A stretch of DNA of 64,000 bases from Euzebya tangerina (GTDB lineage: Bacteria > Actinomycetota > Nitriliruptoria > Euzebyales > Euzebyaceae). The position numbers were made by a program, and so were the translations under genes. Location of the stretch: positions 2,542,001 to 2,606,000 of the forward strand of contig NZ_PPDK01000001.1 in NCBI RefSeq assembly GCF_003074135.1, read 5' to 3'. Positions 33,972 through 42,548 of the stretch are shown piece after piece. How positions within the stretch are numbered: position 1 is the stretch's first letter; each line of letters starts with the position of its first letter. The notes beneath the pieces were generated by a model that did not search any database, was not told the DNA's origin, and was given only the letters and a program-made list of their open reading frames with translations.

Positions 33972-34445
33972 ATGACATTCGGACTCATCCTGCTCGCCGA
34001 GAACGGCGGCGAGGCGGCACCCGCCGGCGGCGGTCTGGCCAGCTTCCTGCCCTTCCTCCTGGTCGGTGCCCTCTTCTACCTGCTGCTGATCCGGCCGCAG
34101 CGCAAGAAGCAGCAGGAGCAGCAGACCATGATCCGCAACCTGGAAGTCGGGGCCGTCGTGGTCACGATCGGCGGGTTCCACGGTGAGATACTCGGGCTGA
34201 CCGATGAGACCGCCGAGGTCGAGATCAGCGACGGGGTGGTCGTGACGATGGCACGCAACGCCATCGCGCGGTCCATCCCCGACCCCAGCGCCACGGCCCT
34301 GGATGACTTGGATGACGAGTTCGACGACCTCGATGACGAGTTCGACGACGACGATCTGGACGACATCGACCTGGACGACTTCGATCTGGACGACCTGGAC
34401 GACGTCGACGCGGACGAGGCACGGGACGGCGGCTCCGACCGCTGA
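33972..34445 (+). CDS. yajC: Preprotein translocase subunit YajC with an Asp-rich C-terminal tail
   Basis: YajC (157 residues) accompanies SecDF in the Sec translocon. It has a single membrane helix (about 24-40, SFLPFLLVGALFYLLLI) followed by the typical RPQRKKQQEQQTMIRNLEVGAV and the GGFHGEI segment. Beyond the normal end at about residue 105 it carries about 45 residues dominated by Asp with spaced Leu/Phe/Ile, coded by repeated GATGACGAGTTCGAC-type units. The tail faces the cytosol. It precedes an HD-domain gene and secDF. Confidence 0.88.
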   Translation: MTFGLILLAENGGEAAPAGGGLASFLPFLLVGALFYLLLIRPQRKKQQEQQTMIRNLEVGAVVVTIGGFHGEILGLTDETAEVEISDGVVVTMARNAIARSIPDPSATALDDLDDEFDDLDDEFDDDDLDDIDLDDFDLDDLDDVDADEARDGGSDR

Positions 34446-34474
34446 CACCCGGCGGCGCCCGCCACCACCTCGCC

Positions 34475-35332
34475 ATGGACAACTCGATCGACTCCGAACT
34501 GCTGCCAGCCAGCGTGCCGCTCGGCGGGCGCCTGCCCGACGGGCAGGACCAACCCACCGCGCCGTTCCCCTCGCGCTCGAAGATCGCGCTGCTGCAGGCT
34601 GTCCGAGAGCACGCCGAGGTGACCGGCATGCTCGAGATGGCCGATGAGTTCCTGGCCAGTCAGGGCTTCACCGAGCACGGCTTCCGCCACGCCAACCTGG
34701 TCGGGCACATCGCCTACAACGTCCTGCGCTACCTCGACTTCGACGACCACACCGCGGAACTCGGTGCGGTGGCCGGCTACCTCCACGACATCGGCAACGT
34801 GGTCAGCCGTGCGCAGCACGGACAGTCATCCGGTCTGATCGCCTTCACGATCCTGCGTGAGATGGACGTCCCGATTCGCGACATCTCCCAGATCATGGGC
34901 GCCGTCGGCAACCACGAGGAGCAGTACGGCGTTGCCGTCAGTCCGGTCAGCGCAGCGGTCATCGTGGCGGACAAGTCTGACGTCCACCGTTCGCGAGTGC
35001 GTGATACCGGAGACATCGAGGCTGACATCCACGACCGCGTCAACTTCGCGGTGACGTCCTCCTTCCTCCGGGTCTCCGATCTCGTGGAGGACGTCGACCC
35101 GGATCAGACAGACGCCGCAGCCGTCCCCGCCGACCCCCCCGCCGCGCCGCTGCCAACACGTCTGCTGCAGCCCACCAAGACCCTTACCCTTGAGCTCGAG
35201 GTCGACACGACGGTCACGCCGGTCTTCGAGTACTTCGAGATCTTCATGGAGCGGATGGTCATGTGCCGTCGCGCCGGGCAGACACTTGGCGCCGAGTTCA
35301 AGATCACCGTCAACGACGTCCCCGTGCTCTGA
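34475..35332 (+). CDS. HD domain metal-dependent phosphohydrolase
   Basis: The 285-residue protein has the HD superfamily metal ligands: FRHANLVGHIAYNVL, the HD pair in YLHDIGN, GNHEEQYG and VADKSDVHRSR. The C-terminal 70 residues (LTLELEVDTTVTPVFEYFEIFMER) form a small separate domain. Members hydrolyse nucleotides or cyclic nucleotides; the substrate is not readable. It sits between yajC and secD, where mycobacteria have no such gene. The start ATG has no clear Shine-Dalgarno; 29 bases separate it from yajC. Confidence 0.8.
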   Translation: MDNSIDSELLPASVPLGGRLPDGQDQPTAPFPSRSKIALLQAVREHAEVTGMLEMADEFLASQGFTEHGFRHANLVGHIAYNVLRYLDFDDHTAELGAVAGYLHDIGNVVSRAQHGQSSGLIAFTILREMDVPIRDISQIMGAVGNHEEQYGVAVSPVSAAVIVADKSDVHRSRVRDTGDIEADIHDRVNFAVTSSFLRVSDLVEDVDPDQTDAAAVPADPPAAPLPTRLLQPTKTLTLELEVDTTVTPVFEYFEIFMERMVMCRRAGQTLGAEFKITVNDVPVL

Positions 35333-35404
35333 CGGAGCCACCGCCCACACCAGAGCCGCCCAGACCAGACCGCCCAAGCCCACGAACCGAAAGCTGCCAC
35401 TCCG

Positions 35405-36925
35405 TTGTCACAAGGACGCCTGACCACGCTCATCGTCGTGTTCCTCGTCACGCTGGGTGGCTTGTGGGGCTACATCGTCGCCGCCGACCTGTCGCCGCGG
35501 CTCGGACTCGACCTGCAAGGTGGCGTCAGTGCCAACCTGCTCCCGGCGGAGGGTCAAGGGGAGATCGACGAGGAGATCCTCGACCAGACCGTCGCAACCA
35601 TCCGCGAACGTGTCGACGCCCTCGGCGTCGCTGAGCCAGACATCGCTCGGCAGGGTGACACGATCCAGGTGCAACTGCCCGGCGTGGCCGACCAGGAACA
35701 GGCCCGCGAGATCATCGGCCGGACCGCCCAACTGCAGTTCCGCCAGGTGGTCGAGGAGCTGCCGCCTGATCCTGGGTTGCTCTCCGACACCGCGAGCGAG
35801 CTGGCCGGAGCGACCTGCGACGAACGCAGCGACCTCTCGATTCCCGACCCTGACGAGGAGGTGGTCCTGTGCCTCCGCGGCACCGACGCGGATGGGAACG
35901 ACCTGCCCCGGGACCAGTGGTTCCGGCTTCGTCTCGGACCGGTCGAGGTGTCCGGAGCCGACCTCACCGACGCCCAGGCCGTGCTGCAACCCCAGACGCT
36001 CGGCGAGGTGTGGCAGACCAACCTCGAGTTCAACAGCGAGGGGGCCGCAGCGTTCGCCGAGATCACCGGCAACCTGGCGTGCCTCCAAGGCCCCCAACGT
36101 CAGCTCGCGATCGTGCTGGACAACATCGTCGAGCAGGCTCCACCCGTCGCACAGGACGTGGCCTGTGGCGTCGGGATCGGGGGCGGCACCGCAGTCGTCC
36201 AGGCCACCAGCGAGGATGACGCGCGCGATCTGGCCATCGTGCTGAAGGCCGGAGCGCTGCCGATCCAGCTGGACTTCGGCACCTTCCAGACCATCTCCCC
36301 GACACTCGGGCGTGACTCGCTGGACGCTGGCCTGCTGGCCGGCTTGATCGGGCTGGTCCTGGTCGCGGTCTACCTGGTGCTCCTGTACCGTGGCATGGGC
36401 GCTGCGGCCGTCCTGGAGCTGATCCTCTTCGGCGCCACCGTCTTCGGCCTCATCATCGCGCTCGGCGAGTGGATCGGCTTCACGCTGACGTTGGCGGGGA
36501 TCGCGGGTGTGATCGTCTCGATCGGCATCGCTGCGGACTCCTCGATCATCTATCGCGAGCGGTACCGCGACGAGGTCCGAGCAGGTCGGACCATCCGCAC
36601 GGCGGCCGATCACGCCTTCGACAAGGCCTTCCGCACCAACCTGACCGGCAACACGGTGTCGTTCCTCGCGGCCGTCGTCCTGTACCTGCTGGCCGTGGGA
36701 CCGGTCCGCGGCTTCGCATTCACGTTGGGGTTGTCGACCCTGGTCGACACGCTGCTGTTCGCCACGTTCACCCGCGGTCTGTTCGGCCTCGTCGCCCGGA
36801 ACCCCAAGCTGGTGGACGCCCCGCTGATGGGACTGCGGTCGGGCGTGACCAGTGAGCAACTGGCAGCCGCAACGGCCGGCGGACGCCGTCGCCGCAAGGG
36901 CGGCCGGAAGAAGGGTCGGAAGTGA
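35405..36925 (+). CDS. secD: Protein translocase subunit SecD
   Basis: SecD (506 residues) uses the proton gradient to pull exported proteins out of the Sec channel together with SecF. The first membrane helix (about 8-26) is followed by LGLDLQGG, the large outer domain (28-290) and five C-terminal membrane helices with the RND-like motifs (GIAGVIVSIGIAADSSIIYRE). A Lys/Arg-rich tail ends the protein. The start is a TTG, the only in-frame start before the first helix. The stop overlaps secF (GTGA). Confidence 0.95.
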   Translation: MSQGRLTTLIVVFLVTLGGLWGYIVAADLSPRLGLDLQGGVSANLLPAEGQGEIDEEILDQTVATIRERVDALGVAEPDIARQGDTIQVQLPGVADQEQAREIIGRTAQLQFRQVVEELPPDPGLLSDTASELAGATCDERSDLSIPDPDEEVVLCLRGTDADGNDLPRDQWFRLRLGPVEVSGADLTDAQAVLQPQTLGEVWQTNLEFNSEGAAAFAEITGNLACLQGPQRQLAIVLDNIVEQAPPVAQDVACGVGIGGGTAVVQATSEDDARDLAIVLKAGALPIQLDFGTFQTISPTLGRDSLDAGLLAGLIGLVLVAVYLVLLYRGMGAAAVLELILFGATVFGLIIALGEWIGFTLTLAGIAGVIVSIGIAADSSIIYRERYRDEVRAGRTIRTAADHAFDKAFRTNLTGNTVSFLAAVVLYLLAVGPVRGFAFTLGLSTLVDTLLFATFTRGLFGLVARNPKLVDAPLMGLRSGVTSEQLAAATAGGRRRRKGGRKKGRK

Positions 36926-37959
36926 GCAACGACAAGACCAACGTGGACACTGCACCCGAGGAGTTCGACGCGGCCACCACCGGCCGACGCGAGGACACCG
37001 ACTCACCTCTGGCCCGACTGCTGACGGGACGGAGCAACGCCGACATCGTCGGTAGCTCCCGGCGCTGGTTGATCGTGACCGCCGTCGTCCTCGGCATCAG
37101 CCTGGCGGCGCTGGCGGTGCGGGGACTGAACTTCTCGATCGAGTTCACCGGTGGGTCCTCGTTCGTCGAGGAGGGGGCCACGCAGACCTTCACGGCGGCA
37201 GAGCTCGAGGAGACGCTGGTCGAGTTCGGCATCACCGACGCAATCGTCCAGATCGTGGACGACGGCACGGGTGCCCAGATCTCGACGCCGGCGATCTCGG
37301 ACATCGAGGGGGTCGACGACCTCGAGGTAGCCGCCGCCATCGAGGAGCAGACCGGTGGCGACGTCTCCGTCTCGACCATCGGCCCGCGCTGGGGTGAAGC
37401 GGTGACGGGACAGGCCATCCGCGGCCTGATCGTCTTCCTGCTGCTGGTGATCACCTACATCACGTTCCGCTTCGAGTGGCGGATGGCGGTCTCCGCCGTG
37501 GTGACCCTGGCCCACGACGTCCTGGTCACCATCGGGCTGTACGCCCTGGTCGGGTTCACCGTCTCGCCGAGCACCGTGATCGCGATCCTGACCATCCTCG
37601 GGTACTCGCTGTACGACACCGTGGTGGTGTTCGACCGGATCACCGAAGACGCGTCGAAGTTGACCAGCGTCTCCACGGTGTCCTACGGCGAGGTGGCCAA
37701 CACCGCGCTCAACCAGGTGCTCGTCCGCTCGGTCTCCACCTCGATCACATCCGTGCTCCCGGTTGCGAGCCTGCTGGTCATCGGGGCCAACCTGCTCGGC
37801 GCAGCAACCCTGTCCGACCTCGCGCTGGCGCTGTTCATCGGGATGACGGTCGGGACCTACTCCTCGATCATCATCGCCGCGCCGCTGCTGGTCTGGTTGA
37901 AGGAGAAGGACCCGAAGTTCGCCGAGCTCAAGGAGCGGGCGGCCGCCGGGTCCGCCTGA
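36922..37959 (+). CDS. secF: Protein translocase subunit SecF
   Basis: SecF (345 residues) is the six-helix partner of SecD. It carries FSIEFTGGSSF after the first helix, the outer P4-like domain and the C-terminal helices with ILGYSLYDTVVVFDRI, the conserved proton-path region. The GTG start overlaps the secD stop. A 50-residue hydrophilic N-terminal extension precedes the first helix. Confidence 0.96.
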   Translation: MSNDKTNVDTAPEEFDAATTGRREDTDSPLARLLTGRSNADIVGSSRRWLIVTAVVLGISLAALAVRGLNFSIEFTGGSSFVEEGATQTFTAAELEETLVEFGITDAIVQIVDDGTGAQISTPAISDIEGVDDLEVAAAIEEQTGGDVSVSTIGPRWGEAVTGQAIRGLIVFLLLVITYITFRFEWRMAVSAVVTLAHDVLVTIGLYALVGFTVSPSTVIAILTILGYSLYDTVVVFDRITEDASKLTSVSTVSYGEVANTALNQVLVRSVSTSITSVLPVASLLVIGANLLGAATLSDLALALFIGMTVGTYSSIIIAAPLLVWLKEKDPKFAELKERAAAGSA

Positions 37960-38064
37960 CCGCCAGCGGCCTCCCGTCGAACACGGACGGAATCAGTCCG
38001 CCGAACAGTTGGGCGACGTGAGCTGGACCGGCAACTGCCTGGCCTCGACCGCTTCCTGGCGGAC

Positions 38065-38070
38065 TAGAGT
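38065..38070 (+). promoter_or_regulatory. Putative -10 box of apt (leaderless)
   Basis: TAGAGT ends eight bases before the apt ATG. Confidence 0.4.
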
Positions 38071-38078
38071 CTGCGGTC

Positions 38079-38600
38079 ATGACGCTGGACCTCACCACCT
38101 ACATCCGTGACGTCCCGGACTTCCCTGAGCCGGGGATCGTCTTCAAGGACATCACCCCCTTGCTGGGTGACCCGGCTGCACTGGAGGCGGCCGTGATGGC
38201 CTTGTGCAGCCCGTACCGCGAGGCCCGCCTCGACCTGGTCGCCGGCATCGAGTCCCGGGGGTTCATCTTCGGGACCGCGGTGGCGCGCGAGCTCGGTGTC
38301 GGGTTCACACCGGTCCGCAAGGCCGGCAAGCTGCCACGCGACACCCACGAGGTCAGCTACGACCTGGAGTACGGGTCCGCCACCCTGGAGGTCCACACCG
38401 ACGCGATCACGCCTGGCGCACGGGTGCTGGTGGTCGATGACGTCCTGGCCACCGGCGGCACGGCGGCGGCCACCTGTGAGCTGGTCAAGCGATCTGGCGG
38501 GGTCCTGTCCGGGGTGGCTGTCCTGATCGAGTTGGTGTTCCTCGGCGGTCGCCAGCGGCTGTCCGGCACGCCGGTCTCGTCCGTGCTGACTGTCTCCTGA
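38079..38600 (+). CDS. apt: Adenine phosphoribosyltransferase
   Basis: Apt (173 residues) makes AMP from adenine and PRPP in purine salvage. The N-terminal DFPEPGIVFKDITPLL, the ESRGFIFG loop, the flexible RKAGKLP segment and the PRPP-binding VLVVDDVLATGGTA are all intact. It precedes the (p)ppGpp enzyme gene by 22 bases, the same pair as in mycobacteria. Confidence 0.96.
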   Translation: MTLDLTTYIRDVPDFPEPGIVFKDITPLLGDPAALEAAVMALCSPYREARLDLVAGIESRGFIFGTAVARELGVGFTPVRKAGKLPRDTHEVSYDLEYGSATLEVHTDAITPGARVLVVDDVLATGGTAAATCELVKRSGGVLSGVAVLIELVFLGGRQRLSGTPVSSVLTVS

Positions 38601-38622
38601 GTCGTTCGGATTCATCCCATGA

Positions 38623-41166
38623 TTGGACAGGCGGTCTACGCTGGGTGCTTCATCACCGGCAGTCCTGGCAAGGCTGTCGTCCGTCCAGCACCACCCACCG
38701 GAGACACAGACGAGCACGAACGACGCCCCGACCACCGCGACAACCGTTGCTCCCGACACGCCAGGGGGCGGACCGCCGTCAGCGGGTGATGAGGCTGGTC
38801 CGGAACAGGGGCTCACCACCCAGGCCACCCACACCCCGCCGACCGGCACCGATCAGGTCCTTCCACCCGGTGGTCGCCAGGCACGCCGTCAGTCCGGCGT
38901 CCGGGCCGTGCTGGCCCGTCTCCCGTTCGATCTGGGGCCCACCGTCCCCGAGCAGATCCAACCCCTGGTCCACATCCTGCGCGGCAACGGCACCCGTGTG
39001 GACCTGAAGATGATCCTGAAGGCCTACGAGATCGCCGAGAGCGCGCACCGGGGCCAGAAGCGACGGTCCGGTGAGCCCTTCATCATCCACCCGGTCGGCG
39101 TGGCGGAGATCCTGGCCGACCTGGGTGCGGACACGCCGACCATGGCCGCGGCGCTGCTCCACGATGTCGTCGAGGACACCGAGTTGACCGTCGAGGAGAT
39201 CACCGAGCAGTTCGGCGCAGCCACCGCCGCGCTGGTCGACGGTGTCACCAAGCTGCAGCGGGTCAAGGTCCAGACCAAGGAGGAGCAGCAGGCCGAGTCC
39301 CTCCGCAAGATGCTGCTGGCGATGGCGGAGGACTACCGGGTCCTGCTGATCAAGTTGGCCGACCGCCTGCACAACATGCGGACCATCCACCACATGCCGC
39401 GCCACAAGCAGGAGGAGAAGGCGTCGGAGACCCTCTCGATCTACGCCCCCCTGGCGCACCGACTCGGCATGCAGCAGTTCAAGTGGGAGCTCGAGGACCG
39501 CAGCTTCCAGTGTCTGCACCCCAAGCGGTACGACGAGATCAAGAAGATGGTCGCCGAGCGGCAGTCCGGTCGCGACCAGTACCTCGATGAGATCATCGCT
39601 GACGTGACCGAACGCCTGCGGGCCGTGAAGATCCGGGCGCAGATCACGGGCCGGCAGAAGCACTACTGGTCGATCTACGAGAAGATGGTCGTTCGGGGCA
39701 AGGAGTTCGACGACATCTACGACCTGGTCGGCATCCGGGTGATCGTCGACTCGGTCAAGGACTGCTACGCCGCCCTCGGCACCCTCCACTCGGTCTGGCG
39801 TCCCGTGCCGGGGCGCTTCAAGGACTACGTGGCCATGCCGAAGTTCAACCTCTACCAGTCGCTCCACACCACGGTCGTCGGGCCGGGCGGCAAGACCATG
39901 GAGGTGCAGATCCGCACCCAGGCGATGCATCGGACGGCCGAGTTCGGGGTCGCTGCCCACTGGCGGTACAAGGAGACGGGACGCGAGGCGCCCAACTCCG
40001 ATGCGCAGTGGCTGGACCAGATGCTCGACATGGAGTCCGTCACGGACTCACCCACCGAGTTCATGCGCAACGTGCAGCTGGACCTCTACGCCGACGAGGT
40101 CTTCGTCTTCACGCCCAAGGGGGACATCCGCCAGCTCCCGCGTGGCTCGACCCCGGTGGATCTCGCCTACGCCATCCACACCGAGGTCGGTCACCACACG
40201 ATCGGCGCACGGGTCAACGACCGGTTGGTGCCGCTCGAGTACGAGCTCCGCAACGGCGAAACCGTCGAGATCCTGCTGTCGAAGGCCAAGTCAGCCGGTC
40301 CCAGCCGCGACTGGCTCGAGTTCGTGGGCTCGGCCCGGGCACGCTCGAAGATTCGCGCCTGGTTCAGCCGCGAGCGCCGCTCCGATGCCATCGAGAAGGG
40401 TCGGGAGGAGCTCCGACGGACGCTCGCCAAGTCAGGACGTGGCTGGAAGAAGCAGATCGGATCCCCGCTGCTGCTGGAGGTTGCCCAGGGCCACAACTAC
40501 GCCGACCTCGATGCGCTGTTCCGGGCGATCGGGGACCGCCACATCACGGCCAAGGCCATCGCCCAGCAGTTGGGGGAGAAGCTGGCGGAGGCCGAGGGGC
40601 TCATCGACACGAGTGTCGAGGAGGAGGAGCCGTACCAGGCGCCCGCCGTCCAGGAGAGGCCGGCTCGGCGATCCAGCGAGGCGGTCTTCGTCGAGGGCAT
40701 CGACGACGTGCTGGTCACGCTGGCCCGCTGCTGCTCGCCGGTCCCACCGGACGAGATCCTGGGCTTCGTCACTCGGGGCCGTGGCATCAGCATCCATCGC
40801 ACGGACTGTCCCAACGGTGCCAACCTGCGCAGCCAACCCGACCGGATCGTGCCGGTCCGCTGGAACACCCAGATCCCGGCCACGTTCCGGGTCACGATCG
40901 ACGTGGAGGCCTTCGACCGCAAGCACCTGCTGCGGGACATCACCACGGTGCTGGGCGACGAGTCCGTCAACATCATCAGCGCCAACGTGACGACGAAGTC
41001 CGACGCGGTCGCCCGACTGCAGTTCACCTTCGAACTCGCCGACATCCACCACCTCGACCACGTCATGCGCCAGGTCAAGAAGATCGAGTCGGTGTACGAC
41101 GCCTATCGAGTCATCCCCCGCGCCAGCGGTCGCAAGAGCCACGACAGCCGCATGGGCGATCTCTGA
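38623..41166 (+). CDS. rel: Bifunctional (p)ppGpp synthetase/hydrolase Rel
   Basis: The 847-residue long RSH protein has the hydrolase HD motif HDVVEDT (180-186), the synthetase region with RFKDYVAMPKFNLYQSLHT, a TGS domain (EVFVFTPKGDIRQLP), a helical/zinc-finger region (ARCCSPVPPDEI) and a C-terminal ACT domain. The RxKD form (RFKD) is typical of bifunctional Rel. Intact HD residues mean both synthesis and hydrolysis are expected. The TTG start gives a Thr/Pro-rich 90-residue extension; the true start could lie further in. Confidence 0.93.
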   Translation: MDRRSTLGASSPAVLARLSSVQHHPPETQTSTNDAPTTATTVAPDTPGGGPPSAGDEAGPEQGLTTQATHTPPTGTDQVLPPGGRQARRQSGVRAVLARLPFDLGPTVPEQIQPLVHILRGNGTRVDLKMILKAYEIAESAHRGQKRRSGEPFIIHPVGVAEILADLGADTPTMAAALLHDVVEDTELTVEEITEQFGAATAALVDGVTKLQRVKVQTKEEQQAESLRKMLLAMAEDYRVLLIKLADRLHNMRTIHHMPRHKQEEKASETLSIYAPLAHRLGMQQFKWELEDRSFQCLHPKRYDEIKKMVAERQSGRDQYLDEIIADVTERLRAVKIRAQITGRQKHYWSIYEKMVVRGKEFDDIYDLVGIRVIVDSVKDCYAALGTLHSVWRPVPGRFKDYVAMPKFNLYQSLHTTVVGPGGKTMEVQIRTQAMHRTAEFGVAAHWRYKETGREAPNSDAQWLDQMLDMESVTDSPTEFMRNVQLDLYADEVFVFTPKGDIRQLPRGSTPVDLAYAIHTEVGHHTIGARVNDRLVPLEYELRNGETVEILLSKAKSAGPSRDWLEFVGSARARSKIRAWFSRERRSDAIEKGREELRRTLAKSGRGWKKQIGSPLLLEVAQGHNYADLDALFRAIGDRHITAKAIAQQLGEKLAEAEGLIDTSVEEEEPYQAPAVQERPARRSSEAVFVEGIDDVLVTLARCCSPVPPDEILGFVTRGRGISIHRTDCPNGANLRSQPDRIVPVRWNTQIPATFRVTIDVEAFDRKHLLRDITTVLGDESVNIISANVTTKSDAVARLQFTFELADIHHLDHVMRQVKKIESVYDAYRVIPRASGRKSHDSRMGDL

Positions 41167-41177
41167 GGCGACACCAC

Positions 41178-41864
41178 ATGAGCGACACCTTCATCGATGT
41201 CCTGACGCTCGGGATGTGGCAGGCCAACTGCTACGTCATCGGCAACCTGGAGCAGCGCGAAGCCGTCGTCATCGACCCCGGCCAGGGTGGTGACGGACCG
41301 GTCCAGGAGATCCTGGACGAGCGGGGTGTCACCTGCCAGGCGATCCTCCTCACCCACGGCCACCTCGACCATCTCTGGGCGGTGCCGTCCCTCGTCGCCG
41401 ACCTCGACGTGCCGGTGCGGATGCACGCTGAGGACCGCTGGCTGTGGGACTCACCAGCGGCGGCCTTCGGTGCGCCCCCGGCGATGCTCCAGACCCAGTT
41501 CGGGCTGGACTGGCAGCCGCCCACGGAGCACCTGGAGACCTTCGGCGATGGGCAGACGATGGCGTTGGCCGGGTTGGCCTTCACGGCCCATCATACGCCG
41601 GGGCACACGCCGGGCTCGTCGGTGTTCATCACCGACCAGGTCGGTCCGGCGCCGGTGATGGTGTCCGGCGACCTCATCTTCGCCGGCTCCGTCGGCCGGA
41701 CGGACTTCCCGCGAGGGTCTCGTGACACGCAGGATCAGTCGATCCGTCGTGTGGTGCTGCCGCAGCCCGACGAGACCCGGATCATCAGCGGGCACGGGCC
41801 TGAGACGACGGTCGGCCGTGAGCGGCTTACAAATCCGTTCGTGGTACCGCTGACCACGCACTGA
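41178..41864 (+). CDS. Metallo-beta-lactamase fold hydrolase (glyoxalase II-like)
   Basis: A 228-residue MBL-fold protein with the metal motif THGHLDH, then HTPGHTPGS, SGDLIFAGSVGRTD and the final SGHGPET. This is the small glyoxalase II/YcbL type found downstream of rel in actinobacteria (mycobacterial Rv2581c position). Thioester hydrolysis is the likely chemistry; the physiological substrate is unknown. The ATG lies 11 bases after rel without a clear ribosome site. Confidence 0.9.
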   Translation: MSDTFIDVLTLGMWQANCYVIGNLEQREAVVIDPGQGGDGPVQEILDERGVTCQAILLTHGHLDHLWAVPSLVADLDVPVRMHAEDRWLWDSPAAAFGAPPAMLQTQFGLDWQPPTEHLETFGDGQTMALAGLAFTAHHTPGHTPGSSVFITDQVGPAPVMVSGDLIFAGSVGRTDFPRGSRDTQDQSIRRVVLPQPDETRIISGHGPETTVGRERLTNPFVVPLTTH

Positions 41865-41869
41865 TCAGT

Positions 41870-41875
41870 TACCGT
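41870..41875 (+). promoter_or_regulatory. Putative -10 box of the DUF5684 gene (leaderless)
   Basis: TACCGT ends six bases before the ATG at 41882. Confidence 0.4.
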
Positions 41876-41881
41876 GCTGGC

Positions 41882-42541
41882 ATGGAATCCATGCTGCTCG
41901 CCCAGGGCGAAGAGGCCATCGGTCTGGCCTTCCTGTTGATCTTCGGGCTCATCTATCTGGGCCTGCTCATCTTCATCATCGCCGTCTACTGGAAGATCCT
42001 GACCAAGGCCGGCGAGGACGGGTGGAAGTGCCTGGTGCCCTTCTACAACGGCTGGGTCTACGCCGAGATCGTCGGGCGGCCCGGCTGGTGGGGCCTGCTG
42101 CTGTACGTGCCACTGGTCAACATCGTCTTCACGATCCTGCTGGCGATCGACCTGGCGAAGTCCTTCGGGAAGGATCCGGCGTTCGCCGTCGGCATCGTGT
42201 TGCTGGGACCGGTCTTCATGGGGATCCTGGCCTTCGGCTCGGCGCAGTACCTGGGTCCCGCGGGTCCCGAGGGCCGCCCCGGGTGGTCGCCACCGGGCGG
42301 TGGCTACGGTGCCTACAACCAGGGCTACGCGGCCGTGCAGGGTGGCTACCAACCGCCGGCCGGGCAGCAGTGGGGGCAGCCGCCACAGCAGTGGGGGCAA
42401 GCACCGCAGCAGCCTCCACCGCAGCAGTGGGGGCAGGCTCCGCCGCAGCAACCCCAACCGCAGCAGCCCCAACCGCAGCAACCCCCGCCGCAGCAGGGCG
42501 GCTGGGGGGACCAGTCGAACTGGGGTCAGCCGAGCGGCTAG
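41882..42541 (+). CDS. DUF5684-type membrane protein with a Gln/Pro-rich tail
   Basis: The 219-residue protein has four hydrophobic segments in its first 120 residues (LAFLLIFGLIYLGLLIFIIAV is helix 1). Between them lies WKILTKAGEDGWKCLVPFYN, the hallmark of DUF5684/signal-peptidase-associated small membrane proteins. The C-terminal 90 residues are low-complexity QQWGQ/PQQPQ repeats. Its function is unknown. It ends seven bases before the convergent GGDEF-EAL gene. Confidence 0.8.
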   Translation: MESMLLAQGEEAIGLAFLLIFGLIYLGLLIFIIAVYWKILTKAGEDGWKCLVPFYNGWVYAEIVGRPGWWGLLLYVPLVNIVFTILLAIDLAKSFGKDPAFAVGIVLLGPVFMGILAFGSAQYLGPAGPEGRPGWSPPGGGYGAYNQGYAAVQGGYQPPAGQQWGQPPQQWGQAPQQPPPQQWGQAPPQQPQPQQPQPQQPPPQQGGWGDQSNWGQPSG

Positions 42542-42548
42542 TTCCCGA

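Noticed and set aside
35408-37006. A 532-codon minus-strand frame antisense to secD
   Set aside because: It is one of several long antisense frames typical of high-GC codon bias. It has no recognisable motif and lies fully opposite a conserved gene.
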